The notes: generated by a model not told the origin, from the letters alone. Shown: positions 22,771-33,613, counted from the first letter of the stretch. The stretch: 64,000 nt of DNA from Cristatella mucedo (GCA_009760855.2 WPIO01000011.1:4082501-4146500); one strand, 5' to 3'. Numbers and translations: made by a program.

Positions 22771-23415
22771 AGTCTTTGCGAGATTACTTTAATTCCATTT
22801 TGGCTGGGCTACCGAAAACAGCCACTGGGCCTTTGCAGATGGCGATGAATATGGCTGCAAGGCTAGTTTGCAAATCCCAGAGGTTTGACCACGAGCCTCC
22901 TTTGCTAAAAGAGATCGGATGGCTACCGGTTGATCGACGGATACAGATCAAAGTTCTTACGCTGACCCACAAGGCCCACCACGGCTCTGCTCCTCCATAC
23001 CTAGCTCAACTGCTGCGCCAGATCCAGCCACTTCGTGCCCTCAGGCCCTGTATTGACAATAAATTAGCTGTTTCGTTCTTCCGCTTAAAGACCGTTGGCG
23101 ACAGAAGCTTTACCTCAGCATGCCCTAGACTGGAACTCGCTTCCACGATTCTTACTCAATGACAACTACTCTCCTGCTGCCTATTATAACGCTTCCGTTC
23201 CAGCAGTCCTTAGCTGCTACTTCCATGCTACTCACTACCTCAACTGCTTTCCTGACTCTGCTATGCTTCCCACTTTCTCTTTGTTACGTGAGATGAAGTC
23301 TGTTGGCTACCGAATGCGTACCGAAAGCAGCTTAGGCTGTGAGTGGGCTATACAAAACTCTCCTGCGTAACACCCACGTAGTCTTTGTGACTTTGTGGAG
23401 TTATAGGCGGAGATA
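22771..23415 (+). mobile_element. LINE-B 3' fragment
   Basis: A plus-strand frame (22776-23162) encodes the C-terminal part of a LINE ORF2: FNSILAGLPKTATGPLQ, then MAARLVCKSQ, then GWLPVDRRIQIKVLTLTHKA, then FFRLKTVGDRSF. This is the same domain as in LINE-A but clearly a different family. The frame shifts near the PRLWNSLP-equivalent. The 3' UTR ends with GGAGTTATAGGCGGAGATAC. The element is 5'-truncated and not functional. Confidence 0.85.
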
Positions 23416-23600
23416 CATGCATTTTCCCAGAGAGCGTAGCGTGATGGTATTTCGCTCTGGATTTTAAAAGAAACGCAGAATGAAGGTAGCTGCTCCTGCA
23501 CAAACACTTCGGATGCGAATGGGGCAGACCAGAAGAGCAGAAGCGGCCGTCGCCAACGGTCCGAGGTTGAAGTCCCTCATACACCGACGTCTACCTCATT
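23416..23600 (-). mobile_element. LINE fragment (LINE-B-like)
   Basis: On the minus strand a frame contains RTVGDGRFCSSGLP, which matches the LKTVGDRSFxSAGPR segment of LINE-B and LINE-C. It adjoins the plus-strand LINE-B copy, giving a tail-to-tail arrangement. Family assignment is uncertain. Confidence 0.45.
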
Positions 23601-24027
23601 AAAATTGCAGCTTGCGTTCGCCGGCACATCGGAAAGAGAGACCCTGGAGAACTGCCGAACCTCTATCGCGATGAATAAGCGAGGGTTAAAAAAATTTCGT
23701 AAGGCAGGCTCCTGAATACTACAGCTGGTAACGAGGAGATACAGCAGGACAGCTTAGATAGTAGTATTTCCAGAAAAAAACGTTGCTGTCGACGTGAACG
23801 CCTTGGCAGGCTTCTTAAGAAGTGGTAACCGACCCTGAGTATCCAAGCCCTGAAGGTCCGTCTCACGAATTTAATTGATCCATTACTGAAACTTACATCC
23901 TCTGGCCACAGTCGATAAAATGCCGAGTTGTTCTGGATTTGTTTCCCCTGCCCGACCCTTGTTTCGGCTCGTCCTGACTACAATCATACTGCCGAAGCCC
24001 CCCCCATTTCTAGCACGATGATAATAC

Positions 24028-24774
24028 TGTACCCAGGCTAGGTTCGGTTGGCTGGGACAGGATGGCTGCAATTTGGTACGGGTCATCGGCTAGGCCGAGT
24101 CTGACCTATGGCATGGCCGGATGCGCGGTGACGAGAGGTCACCGGAGCTCCTGGGTAGGATAAGTTGGCCAAGTCAGCCGTGGTGTTGAAGGCTCCCGGT
24201 CTCGCCGAGTTATGCACCTGGATTCGTGCAGGCGTGCTCCGACGATGCAGCCACGCACGCAAGGCAACGAGTACCCAAGGCCCGAGCGGAGCTGGATAGC
24301 ACGCTCGTTGTTGTGATTTGTATATTCCGCGTTCCCCGTGTATCCGGTTCGTGCCCTCCCTCCCTCCCTCCCCCGTGTGTTAGCGTCTTTCGGCGAAAGC
24401 TCTTGACTGTGGTGGACGTCGACTCCAGCTAGCCAAGCAGTTACTCAGCTAGCCGGATCTTTTACGGCTAGCGGTTGTACTTGTGGGACGGAGTCATGCA
24501 ACGGTGTGACTGGAAGCCGACTGAGAAACTAACACGTTCGTTCGCGCTTGCGGCGTCATCTCGCGCCCCTATAGTGTACTTTGTTTAGGACCATCCGTGT
24601 AGACTTGTTAAGTTCCCGTGTTGTTGTTGGCGAATGCGTTAAAATAAAGACGTTTAACCTGACAGCCGCTCGTCTTGCCCTAGTTCAGCGGCATGGCGAG
24701 CGGCAGCGTGGCCGGAGTATGGGGGGGGGGGGGTTTGGCGGAAACTAGCCTTTGACCACTGGAACTCGGCTACA
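24028..24774 (+). mobile_element. Solo LTR (family X, copy 2)
   Basis: This 747-bp block matches the solo LTR at 3345-4071 end to end, with TGTAC at the start and CTACA at the end. It retains a poly(A) signal, AATAAA, at 24643-24648, which orients the family. A 14-base G run (24720-24733) interrupts it near the end. The flanks (ATAC before, GGAC after) do not match, so the target-site duplication is lost or the LTR arose by exchange between two elements. Confidence 0.82.
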
Positions 24775-24864
24775 GGACATCTTCCCCTGCTGTCAACTAT
24801 TGCACTAATTTTTTAGCCGGTTCAGCACTGTTTCTTCTGCAACGCCCGAGCCTCCGCGAATGTC

Positions 24865-24876
24865 TATTGGACTTAC

Positions 24877-24910
<34 letters not shown>

Positions 24911-25640
24911 GCTTGATAAAGCTCCCTAGGAAAACTCAATCTCATTCTAGGCACTTTAAATTTGCTGCAAAGGGAAACGCGATTGAATGGTGAGTGGTAT
25001 CATGCTTGATAAACACTTGAAAAACCTAGTTAGGGGTGACTTGCGAAGGGTCAGCATGCAAGTGTGGTTAGTGGCAGCATGCAACAGTGTCAGCACGCAT
25101 AAACAGGACGAATCACAGGGACCCACTAAATGCTGTCCTAAATAGCTGTTTTTAAGTTCTTTTTAAATATGTTCAAGTCAGGGGATGTTCTGTCGCAAGT
25201 CGGGAGTGAGTTCCAGGCTTTGGGAGCATACGAACTAAATGCACGGTCTCCAAAGGATGTGAGGCTTGTACGAGGTATTGGTAAACTGTTGGATTCCGAA
25301 AAGCAGGTGGTACGATGCTTGGCCTGGTGGGGGAGTAGATCTGAGAGATAGGCTGGAGCCAAATAATGAAGGGACCTTAAAGTGAGAGACAAAACCTCAT
25401 TGTCAATCCGTTGCTTGACTGGTAGCCAGTGCAGGTCGCCGAGAAGTGGTGTGATGTGGTAACTGCGACACTCACGACAGACAAGCCTAGCTGCAGAGTT
25501 TTGCACCAGCTGTAAGCGCCCGATTGCACATGCCGGTAGGTCAGGAAGCAATGAGTTACAGAAGTCCAGGATAATTCTATTCGTCAATAAGCGTGATCGA
25601 GTCTTATAGCAAACGAGTGCACACTGGAAGCTTGGATTTT
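24865..25640 (-). mobile_element. LINE-A (L2-type) 3' fragment
   Basis: The minus-strand frame 25587-25138 (about 149 codons) covers the C-terminal region of LINE ORF2, with [37 protein letters not shown] and [18 protein letters not shown]. The 3' UTR and an (ATT)n tail (24877-24908 on the plus strand as AAT) follow. The element is 5'-truncated inside the reverse-transcriptase domain. Confidence 0.88.
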
Positions 25641-25931
25641 GATCGAACTAGGTCTGCTTAGGCCACTGCCATGGTTTAACACACATCCATATCTGTTTGC
25701 TTTGCGAAGTTTCCAAAAGAGGTTCGTGAATGCTCAGAGAAGTTCCCAGCTATAGTCAGAGGCTGCCCTAGCACATCGCACGGATTATATTCTACCTACA
25801 AAAGAACGAAACAAGAAGAAGGCCGTGGCCTTCAGGGTTCGCACATCCAGAAGTGAGAATAGTGGCACTCATACTATACCAACACAAGATCATCAGGAAG
25901 TGAAGTTCACAGTTACACGGCACCAGCTCCA

Positions 25932-26174
25932 ATGCAGTTGATTAACATTGAGCTGGTCATCGGAATCTTGGTCATAGTAAGCCTGCCGCGCAACTGCTGC
26001 TTAGCTGCTCCGGAGATCCAGCACTTAAGCTTCTCAGTCAACAACAAGCGAGGGCGACCAACACCGGACAATGTAATTGCGATTCATTATGCACAAGAGC
26101 CTGCTAAGCACACTGAGCTGCAAGAATTTCTCTGCGAATTTTCCTTAATTTGCATAGCCAATTTTTCTCAATAG
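25932..26174 (+). CDS. Small ORF with a possible signal peptide
   Basis: An ATG frame of 80 codons begins with MQLINIELVIGILVIVSLP, a hydrophobic run like a secretion signal, with a plausible cleavage after CCLAA near residue 25. The mature part is 55 residues, has no cysteine pattern I recognise, and is followed by a stop. It lies between a LINE-A copy and a short LINE-A fragment and overlaps neither. It may be a first exon, a small secreted peptide, or a chance frame. No neighbouring exon was found. Confidence 0.3.
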   Translation: MQLINIELVIGILVIVSLPRNCCLAAPEIQHLSFSVNNKRGRPTPDNVIAIHYAQEPAKHTELQEFLCEFSLICIANFSQ

Positions 26175-26360
26175 AGAGGTCGGAGGTTTACGTCACATCA
26201 ACCTATTGGATTAATACGAGCGAATGCGCTTGAGAGCTCCCGTGCAGACGCATTTCAGAGGGCCACAACTATTCTGCAATCTGAACAGTCATTAGCCATT
26301 ACGAGCAATCCCAAACACCCCTTCATGCAGCCTTACTTGCCGATGCCTCGCCGCCCGGCA

Positions 26361-26500
26361 ATGGTAATAATAATAATTCTAATAACCCATTTGTGTAGTG
26401 CCCTCAGAAAACTGGATCTCTTTATAGGCATTTTACTTATGCTGTAAAGTAAAGGTGCGATTTCATTCATCACGCAACTCACATTAACACTTATTTTCTG
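26361..26500 (-). mobile_element. LINE-A 3' end, diverged
   Basis: The stretch opens with an AAT repeat, then TAGTGCCCTCAGAAAACTGG and CTTTATAGGCATTTTACTTA, which is the reverse complement of the LINE-A 3' end with substitutions. Only the terminal about 130 bp is present. Confidence 0.6.
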
Positions 26501-27312
26501 TATTTGGCGATAATGAAGTGGCCGCACTAACTATTGCTTAATGCCCGTTTACCAACTTCGCTCGAATCTTCCTCGACTTCCTTTAACAGATCGATCGTGT
26601 GAGCAAGGCAGCATCGCGTTGTCCAGTAAAACAACTTGAAAGAGTAGATATCGAAAAATATTTTGAGATTTCTTGTGATGCAGATCATCTTTATATGCAT
26701 TAGGCTTTCGACGACCCGCTTGAAACACTCACACACTAATCATTAAACACTAAACGAGAAGTTTCTCGACGTGCAAGTTACCATAAAGGCTTTTCGGGTG
26801 CTGAGCCGTGGAGACCCCTTTTTTAATACCAAAAATCTTCAAAAAATGCTCTGGTTAAAATGCAGGCTTGACCACGTCTTTACACGGAGGCTTAGACAAA
26901 GCCAGAGCTTGTATTTTTCCTCTTACAAGTATAGAATCCATATTCAGACTCAAAAAAATTTATAAGAACAATTGGTAAATTTATATGCAGTAATTTTGAG
27001 CGGTCTCACGGCCTGGCTATTAAGTACGTGATTAATTTAGTTTTCTGCCTACTTCGATAAACCGTCCTTATTCATGCCTTCCTAAAACCTCCTCTAGCTA
27101 ATCCAGGTGTCGAGTTACAATAGTCTGAGACCTCCACTGAGAAAGTTTTACAGGTTAATTTCGCAGAAGTGGCAAGTGTAATTCAAAGTGCTCATTCCAT
27201 TTGGGTCGATCCGGCTCTGCTTCTGAGCATACAGAGAAGGCATGAGGTAGTTGCAACCAGTCCCTTTTCTTTTCAATAGCCATGAAAACAGTTAACTTTT
27301 GACACCAAGACG
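26501..27312. other. Unrecognised sequence
   Basis: AT-rich with short frames only. Nothing was recognised. Confidence 0.4.
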
Positions 27313-27465
27313 TGTAGATAAGCACGTCTAAGCAACTTCATTGCAACCGGTCGGCACATGGGGCTGGGGCCTTCCTGGTTCATCCCGGAAGCCCGGGTAG
27401 TAAACCAGCCGGTTGCTTCTGGAGCCTGCTAGCCGCACCTGCTGCCAACGCATAACTATACAACA
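27313..27465 (-). mobile_element. 3' LTR of the Gypsy-type element
   Basis: The 153-bp block begins TGTTGTATAG and ends TATCTACA on the minus strand, with TG...CA ends. Just upstream on that strand is the purine-rich AGGGAAGAAATA (27466-27477), the polypurine tract that primes plus-strand synthesis. The solo LTR at 11466-11604 is a relative, which supports both ends. The LTR is short for the group. Confidence 0.75.
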
Positions 27466-27475
27466 TATTTCTTCC

Positions 27476-28016
27476 CTACACCAAAGCACACAGTGCGAGC
27501 ATGCACACTGTGCTGTCACACATAGTCCTCCAAGTACTGTGGTTGTGAAGGCTTCCTGCCACTTTTTGCCGTTTCCCTTGCAGCAGCTGGCTGAGTTGGT
27601 GCAGCTTGATCTTTTCCTGATGTTGATGCTTATGACAGCATATAGGTACTCCCAACAGCTGCAGCAGTGCCAGCGCCCGAAGGATCCGTGCCAGGAAGGC
27701 TATGACAGGCTCTGTGAGCGGCTTAGCTATCGCAGTTGGAACGACCATCACATTCTGCATTCTCTTAGTCTGGTTGCTGAGCGCTGCATATTTTACTGCC
27801 ATTCTTCCGTTGGCCATCCTAAGGAAAATAAGATCGACGTGACTCGTCGTGATGCAATACAGGAGCAGGAAGTCACTTGCCACCCACTTTGACTAGGACT
27901 TTCTCCCCTGGCTGCAAAACTGGATAACGCATGCCAGGTTTACCACTGTCAGCCTGTTGTCTGGCCAACAGCAGCTAGGGAACCAGAGAAAGCTCCACAA
28001 GTCGTGCTAGAAGTGC
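27476..28016 (-). pseudogene. Region between integrase and 3' LTR of the Gypsy-type element
   Basis: A minus-strand frame of about 135 codons (27883-27476) lies downstream of integrase. It may hold the end of the pol reading frame, but I see no recognised domain. The plus-strand frame 27413-27892 opposite it is antisense. Confidence 0.35.
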
Positions 28017-28870
28017 TCAGTTGTCCACTGGCATCAAAGTTCTAAGCTGCCGGCCCAGCAGTAACATGGCAGGACTGAGTAGGTGGCCTCCAGTAGGCAT
28101 GTTTCGTAGAGCTCGAAGAAATGCAGGAAGCAGCTCCATAAACATCTTGGTCATGGTCATTTTGGCAGTTCGAACAAAGTGCTCCACCTGCCCATTGCTG
28201 CATGGGCACTCCGGACTCGAAGTAACATGTCGGATACCCAGTTGTGAGGCGAAGTCGGCAAAGTCTGTGCTTGAAAATTGTAGGGCCGTTGTCACTGAAG
28301 AGCTCCTCTGGAATGCCACAGTTAGAAAACTGCAGATTTGAAAGCTATGATGACATTACATGCAAGTTGCATGCAGTTTGTCGATGGTGATCCACATGGT
28401 ATAATAGTCGACTGTTAGCAAATAGGATCTTCCTACAAAATTGAAGAGATCTGCTCCCACTTTCTGATAGGGATAGCAGGGAAATTCTTGTGCCAGTTGA
28501 GGCATCGGCAGGTTGGCATTACATTTTCTTGGCATCTGCTGCACGCTGCAATCATGTCCTCAGTGGCCTGCACATATCCAGGCCAGTAGACCATAGATTT
28601 ATCAAAGGTGAGGCACTTCAGTGTGCCCAAATGCCCTTTTTGTATAAGCTGCAGTACTTGCCTGCTAAACGATTTCGGAATGACCACCTGGTCCCCTTTG
28701 AAGACCAGACAGCATGTGGTGAGATTATGATTGAAAACCCAGTATAGCTTCAGAGCATCGGGTAACTGCCGACGTTTTTTTGGCCTACCAGCTGGCACGT
28801 GGCTAAGCAGTGCCTGCAATATGGAATCAGCACTGATTGCCTGTCTGCAGACTTCTTGCTGCTCATACAT
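28017..28870 (-). pseudogene. Integrase of the Gypsy-type element
   Basis: The zinc-binding part (28870-28433) has KGHLG and CSRCQ, the H and CC halves of the HHCC motif, but the usual first histidine is glutamine (LIQKGHLG). The core (28544 downward) has GADLF and VDYYT with the first catalytic Asp. A further frame (28319-28017) has RHVTSSPECPCSNGQVEHFV, which includes the conserved catalytic Glu in NGQVE. The three parts lie in different frames, so frameshifts disable the gene. Confidence 0.8.
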
Positions 28871-28984
28871 TGTTATAGCTTAATAAAGCAAAGCTGCCAC
28901 CTGTTCCTCGTCATTCCACTCATTGTCTGAGTAGAGTCTGCTGCCTGGTGCACGGCTGAGTGTATCTGCCAGGAACCGTCCTTT

Positions 28985-30307
28985 TCAATGCGTGTGTATC
29001 ATGTCAAAATGGCAGCGTATACTCCACTGACGCATCGTCTGTAATCTTGGTGTTAGCTCTGCCACGGGCTTGTTGCCAGTGCCCAGTAGCAGTGCGTGAT
29101 CAGTTTCCACAATGACATGCTGTCTAAATACGTACTGGTGAAGCCACTCCAGACTGAACTGCATTGCTAACATCTCATTCTCAATCAAGGCATATCGTTG
29201 CTGTACTAGCATTCGAGTGTTCGAAGTATATGCAACAGGCCGTTGATCTTGTAGGAGCACTTCTCCCAGACCATGTTGCGATGCATCAACCGATAGCTTG
29301 ATGGGTTTTGTTACAATGTGTAGGCATAGCAATGGTGCTGCAATCACCACCTCCTTTATTTTTTTGAAAGCCTTGATGTGAAAAGCATCTCGGCACCCGA
29401 GCACCTCCTTTTGGGTCAGCTGGCATAGTGGGATTGATACCTCAGGCAGCCAGCGACAAAACTTAGCAAGGTAGTTAACTATGCCTACAAATCGGGAGAC
29501 ATCGACCTTTGACATTGGTATGCTGAGCTTGCAGATAACTTGTACCTTTGAGGGGTCTGGCCTTATGCCCTCAGAAGAGAGCACGTGCCCTAGGTACGCC
29601 ACTTCAGCCTGGCAGAATCAGCACTTCTCCTCACTGAGGCCCAAGTTGATCTCGTGGCACCCCTGGATGACCTGTCTCAAACAAGCATCAAGTTATTTTA
29701 GGGATGATCCCACGACCAGGACATCATCAATAACATGTGGACACAAGGGATATCAGAAAACACATCAGCAATAAGGCTGCGAAATACTTCTGGTGCAAAT
29801 GCAATACCGAATGCAGGTATCTGTGCCCCCAAAAAGTGTTTGCCAAAGGCTATCGTGGTTAGCTGGCTACTGGCAGGGTCAAGGGCCAATTGTAGGAATC
29901 CCGACATAGGTCTGATGAGCAGAAATATTTGTAACCGGATAGGCTGGCAATTATCTCCTGTGGCTTCTGCAGCCGAAGATGCTCTGGGTGAATGGCTCTG
30001 TTCAGTGCCCCTGGATCAATACAGATATGCAGTTTGTCGGTGCCTGGTTTGGTGACAAGTACGATGGAACTCACTCAATGTGTGGCTTCATTGACTTCGG
30101 GCCAGAACACCCTCAGAGACCATGCCCGCTAAGTTGCTTCTGTAGTTGAGCCTGATATTTGATGGGGACTGGTAGCTGAATGACAGGTTGTGCACCATTA
30201 CACTGTCTGACTTTATGTTTTCTGGGCAAACGACCAGGCTTGTCGACAACGTCAGCAAACTCTTTGTGCACGGTAAGTCTTGGATTAGCAGGTGAAGCTA
30301 CCAGCAC
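28985..30307 (-). pseudogene. Reverse transcriptase and RNase H of the Gypsy-type element
   Basis: The N-terminal RT part (30307-30113) contains DKPGRLPRKHKVRQ. The next frame (30074-29859) has SSIVLVTKPGTDKLHICIDP, a typical early RT motif. The catalytic box reads V-I-D-D near 29725, where YIDD is usual. The longest frame (29602-28985) holds the RT thumb (YLGHVLSSEG) and RNase H with its acidic residues in KLSVDAS, ENEMLA and VETDHALL. Several frameshifts separate these parts. Confidence 0.85.
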
Positions 30308-30334
30308 TGCCTTTCATTTACTATACCCAGGTCT

Positions 30335-30738
30335 CTGATACACTGGATACTACTTTTGGAGACCGTGCATTTAGTTCATATGCTCCCAAAGCCTGGAACT
30401 CCTTCCCGACCTGCGTCAGAACATTCCCTGACCTGACCGCATTTAAAAGGAACCTAAAAATACACCTATTTAGGACAGCATTTAGTGGGTCCCTGTGATT
30501 CGTCCTTCATGTGCTTATGCGTGCTGACACTGTGCATGCTGCCACTAACCACATTTGCATGCTGACCCAGTGCATGTCACCCCTAACCATATTATTCATT
30601 TCGTTTGTTTTTTTCAAGCATGATTTTACTTACCATTCAATTGCATTTCACTTTACAGCAAATGTAAAGCGCCTAGAGAGAGAGAGATTAAGTTCTCTGA
30701 GGGCGCTTTATCAAGTGAATTATTATTATTATTATTAT
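30335..30738 (+). mobile_element. LINE-A 3' fragment nested in the Gypsy-type element
   Basis: It starts inside the ORF2 C-terminus ([18 protein letters not shown]), continues through [18 protein letters not shown] and the 3' UTR, and ends in (ATT)n at 30718-30738. It separates the protease and RT parts of the host element, which lie on either side in the opposite orientation. Confidence 0.88.
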
Positions 30739-30990
30739 ACACGGCCGGCCAAGTAGTGACAGAACAGCTACCTTGACTATTGTGAACTCTAGCACCACCC
30801 GTTGCCTTTAATAGTCTGCTGCGAAAAGGGTCGCGGCAGTAACTACTTGTAATGGGGTACGGCCATAAGCATACAGCTTGGCATTGGTGTGCTTAGGGGA
30901 CCCGTCGCTAAGGCAGCGATACGTAATATGTGACATCACGTTGGAGCTTGTCCCAGTATCCGTCCGGGCTTTAAATTCGCGGTCAAGCAC
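30739..30990 (-). pseudogene. Aspartic protease of the Gypsy-type element
   Basis: The minus-strand frame (30990-30808) has the active-site signature D-T-G in KARTDTGTSSNVMSH, followed by YRCLSDGSPK and LYAYGRTPLQVV, as in retroelement proteases. After a stop and frame change, VVLEFTIVK and LLGRP follow near 30790-30742, matching the flap and the C-terminal LLG motif. The region stops abruptly where the LINE-A fragment at 30335-30738 begins. Confidence 0.75.
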
Positions 30991-31556
30991 TTCTCGCCGA
31001 CCTGCAGTGGCTAACAGTCAAGCAGCACATCGACTTCAAGGTTTTATCGCTTACTTTTAGGTCCCTCCATTCTTTGGCTCCAGCCTACCTATAAGATCTA
31101 CTGCCCCACCAGGCTAAGCATCATACTACCGGCTTTTCGGAATCTACCTGTTTGCCTATACCTCATACTAACTTCAAATCCTTTGGAGACCGTGCCTCAA
31201 GTTCGTATGCTCCCAAAGCCTGGAACTCACTCCCGACTTCTGTCACGACATCCCCTGACTTGACCACATGTAGAAAGAACTTAAAACGCACATATTTAGG
31301 ACGGCATTTAGTGGGTCCCTGTGATTCGTCATTCATGTGTTTATGCGTGCTGACACTGTTGCATGCTGCCACTAACCACACTTGCATGCTGACCCTGCGC
31401 AAGTCACCCCTAACCATGTTGTTTATCAAGCATGATACCACTCACCATTCAATCGCGTTTCCCTTTGCAGTAAATGTAAAGTGCCTAGAATGAGATTGAG
31501 TTCTCTTAGTGAGCATTATCAGTTGTGGGATAATAATAATAATAATAATTATTATA
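30991..31556 (+). mobile_element. LINE-A 3' fragment nested in the Gypsy-type element
   Basis: The fragment starts at the segment corresponding to LADLQWLTVKQHIDFKVLSL and covers the rest of the ORF2 C-terminus (31152-31493: FGDRASSSYAPKAWNSLP) and the 3' UTR, ending with an AAT/ATT repeat at 31531-31553. It sits between the gag zinc-knuckle region and the protease of the host element. Confidence 0.85.
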
Positions 31557-32050
31557 AGCAGTGCGAGTCTCACCTACCAAATACCAGTCGCACTGCAGCC
31601 ACTAAAGTTATAACAAAACGAGCTTGTAGCAGGCTGGCACTCACCCTTAGCCGTGGCCGCATTGTTGACGTCATCTACAAAGCTCTCAACCTGTTTGTAC
31701 ACCGATTGGTCACGGTTCTTCTTTCAGCAATGAGAACACGTCTTCCCATAGGCAGGGCGGACTTTCTGCATGGATGTTTGGTACTAAAGTAGCTGCACGG
31801 CTTTATTGTGGCCGAAGTTCCTGCACTGCACCGCCCAGAAACGGTACGCGTCAAAGTCACTCTCCAAAGCCCCGGTAGAAGTAGCATGCTGAGATGCATG
31901 CTACTGCAGCTCAAGTACTGTGCTGTAGCCTCTAGAGATCGGCTTACGTCAGCCGCCTTCCCGAGAGTCTGGTGGGACTCCGCTTTTCGCGTATAACATG
32001 TGAGCAAGTGATAGCATAGTCCATGGGCCCGATTCACTTTTCGTGAGGCT
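31557..32050 (-). pseudogene. Gag zinc-knuckle region of the Gypsy-type element
   Basis: On the minus strand around 31810-31690 two frames share the signature of a Gypsy gag nucleocapsid: one reads TKHPCRKSALP and the other PAYGKTCSHC, as in the C-x-x-x-x-H/CPAYGKxCxxC pattern. Upstream, TLGKAADVSRSLEATAQ (near 31965-31915) resembles the gag segment before the knuckle. Frameshifts and a stop are present. The perfect hairpin at 31880-31905 lies in this region. Confidence 0.6.
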
Positions 32051-32422
32051 GAGTAAAAGTAAAGGACAGGGCAGCATCACGTCAAGCCGGGAAAATGAGC
32101 TCGTTAAGTCCTAGCTTGTAGGACTCTCCACAAACGAGGCGCGATGCTTAAACAAGAACGCCGAAGCACACGGAGAATATCTAATGTCACAGTTTAGAAC
32201 CCCCTGCTTAGTAAATAGGCCTGTAATCACCGCAGGTAAGCACCCAAATGCACACCGGAAAATTCTGTGGCACAAGCTCAGGGACAGCTTAAGCGACAGC
32301 TTTTACGCACAGACCGAACTAACGAATCTTGCCAACGCCCATTAATGAGGAAAACTAGCACTTCAGGGTATCAGAATTTTAGTACTAAATTAATAATATT
32401 TCTCACCATCATCAAATGAAGC

Positions 32423-32494
32423 GTCTCCGTGGTGTAGCGGTTATCACGTCTGCCTCACACGCAGAAGGTCCCCAGTTCGATCCTGGGCGGAGAC
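32423..32494 (+). tRNA. tRNA-Val (anticodon CAC)
   Basis: The 72-nt sequence is identical to the genes at 10174 and 10574, with all four arms paired and the B-box AGTTCGATCCT. TTTT follows 4 bases after the gene as terminator. Its flanks differ from those of the other pair, so it is a separate locus. Confidence 0.97.
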
Positions 32495-32576
32495 AGCCTT
32501 TTGTTAAGCTGGATTACCTACCAGGCTCCGCTCCCACGCCGGATGTATAGCCGAGGCAAAGGCGGTCTAGGCGTAT

Positions 32577-32622
32577 AATAATAAAGCGCCCTCAGAGAAC
32601 TCAATCTATCTCTAGGCTCATA
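32577..32622 (-). mobile_element. LINE-A terminal fragment
   Basis: AATAAAGCGCCCTCAGAGAA followed by CTCAATCTATCTCTAGGC is the reverse complement of the LINE-A 3' end. Only about 45 bp remains. Confidence 0.65.
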
Positions 32623-32799
32623 TACACCGTGGGTTTGATATGGATTAAGACAATGCATCCCCCTCCAGGTCAAGCGCTATCACGTAATGTCAATAGTTGT
32701 GAGCTATAAAAACGAGAACATTTTGGTGATACTTAACAAATACGTTACTTTTAATTCTCACCTGCCTTGTCTTTTCTACCAACTATATGCTAAGTCAGA

Positions 32800-33613
32800 A
32801 TATTGGGTATGTGCGCCAAAATCTCTCAGGCTCTTAGTATGACGTATACAATTTTCCAGCGTGGCAATGAGTCTAGTCATTGAGGCTACAGGTGGCGAAA
32901 GAAGTACATACTGCGTAATTCTGAGTGGACCTCGATTTAGAAATGATTCTCGAAAACCCACGATTCACTTCCCGGATGTAAGAGTGGCAGCCACTGGTGC
33001 GGGATTCTTGTTTTTTGGCTTTAAATCCACAAAACCGCGTTGCTTTAAAATGTGTCTTTTTGCTTCATCCCGCATTTGTTGGCTCAATTCGAGTTGTATG
33101 TGTCCCGTATTTCAGATTGAAGACTGTCGGCGATCGATCTTTCCGCATTACCGAGCAAGGCTTTGGAACTCACACACTTTCCGTGCTGGCATCCTACATA
33201 GCCTGTAACGATGGTGCTCCCGGCACTGTTAATGATGACAGTAAGTTTATGCTGTTTGACAGCGGCAGTCACAGAGTATAGGCATCGTCGCAGAGTATAG
33301 GCATCGTCGCAGAGTCGAGACATCACCGTAGTATAGCACCGTCTCTTGAGCGACGCTACTTTCACGGCAAGCAAAGCGATGCTTTATTAGCAGTCGTCTC
33401 AGAGGTTCCAGGCTCTTGACCGGCCAAGCGGTCAGGCACACCTGCAGTTTGCAGGCTAAGCAATCGGAGTCCCGGCTTGGCAAACCTGCTTAGCGCCGGC
33501 AATAGCCGCGGTGGAGCAAACCATGACCATAACTCGACTGTTTCTGAAAAATGCTTTAATTGATCAAATTAAAAATCTCACTTCAGTTATACGCTTTTTC
33601 GATATCGGCGCAA
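32800..33613 (+). mobile_element. LINE-C 3' fragment, uninterrupted copy
   Basis: This is the inverted counterpart of 7431-8715 without the LINE-A insertion. A plus-strand frame (32997-33281) has RLKTVGDRSF, the conserved C-terminal LINE ORF2 motif. A 19-bp unit (CAGAGTATAGGCATCG core) is repeated about three times at 33265-33320. The 3' part ends near CGATATCGGCGCAAG (33600-33613). It is truncated and frameshifted. Confidence 0.75.

Larger units (their letters stand above)
27313..32050 (-). mobile_element. Decayed Ty3/Gypsy-type LTR retrotransposon with nested LINEs
   Basis: Read from 32050 down to 27313 on the minus strand, the order is a gag zinc-knuckle region, aspartic protease, reverse transcriptase, RNase H, integrase, polypurine tract and 3' LTR. 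That is the Ty3/Gypsy order, since integrase follows RNase H. Two LINE-A 3' fragments (30335-30738 and 30991-31556), both plus strand, interrupt it. Frameshifts and stops occur throughout and no 5' LTR was found, so the copy is dead. The individual parts are listed separately. Confidence 0.85.

Noticed and set aside
27413-27892. Plus-strand open frame of 159 codons
   Set aside because: Antisense to the 3' end of the Gypsy-type element.
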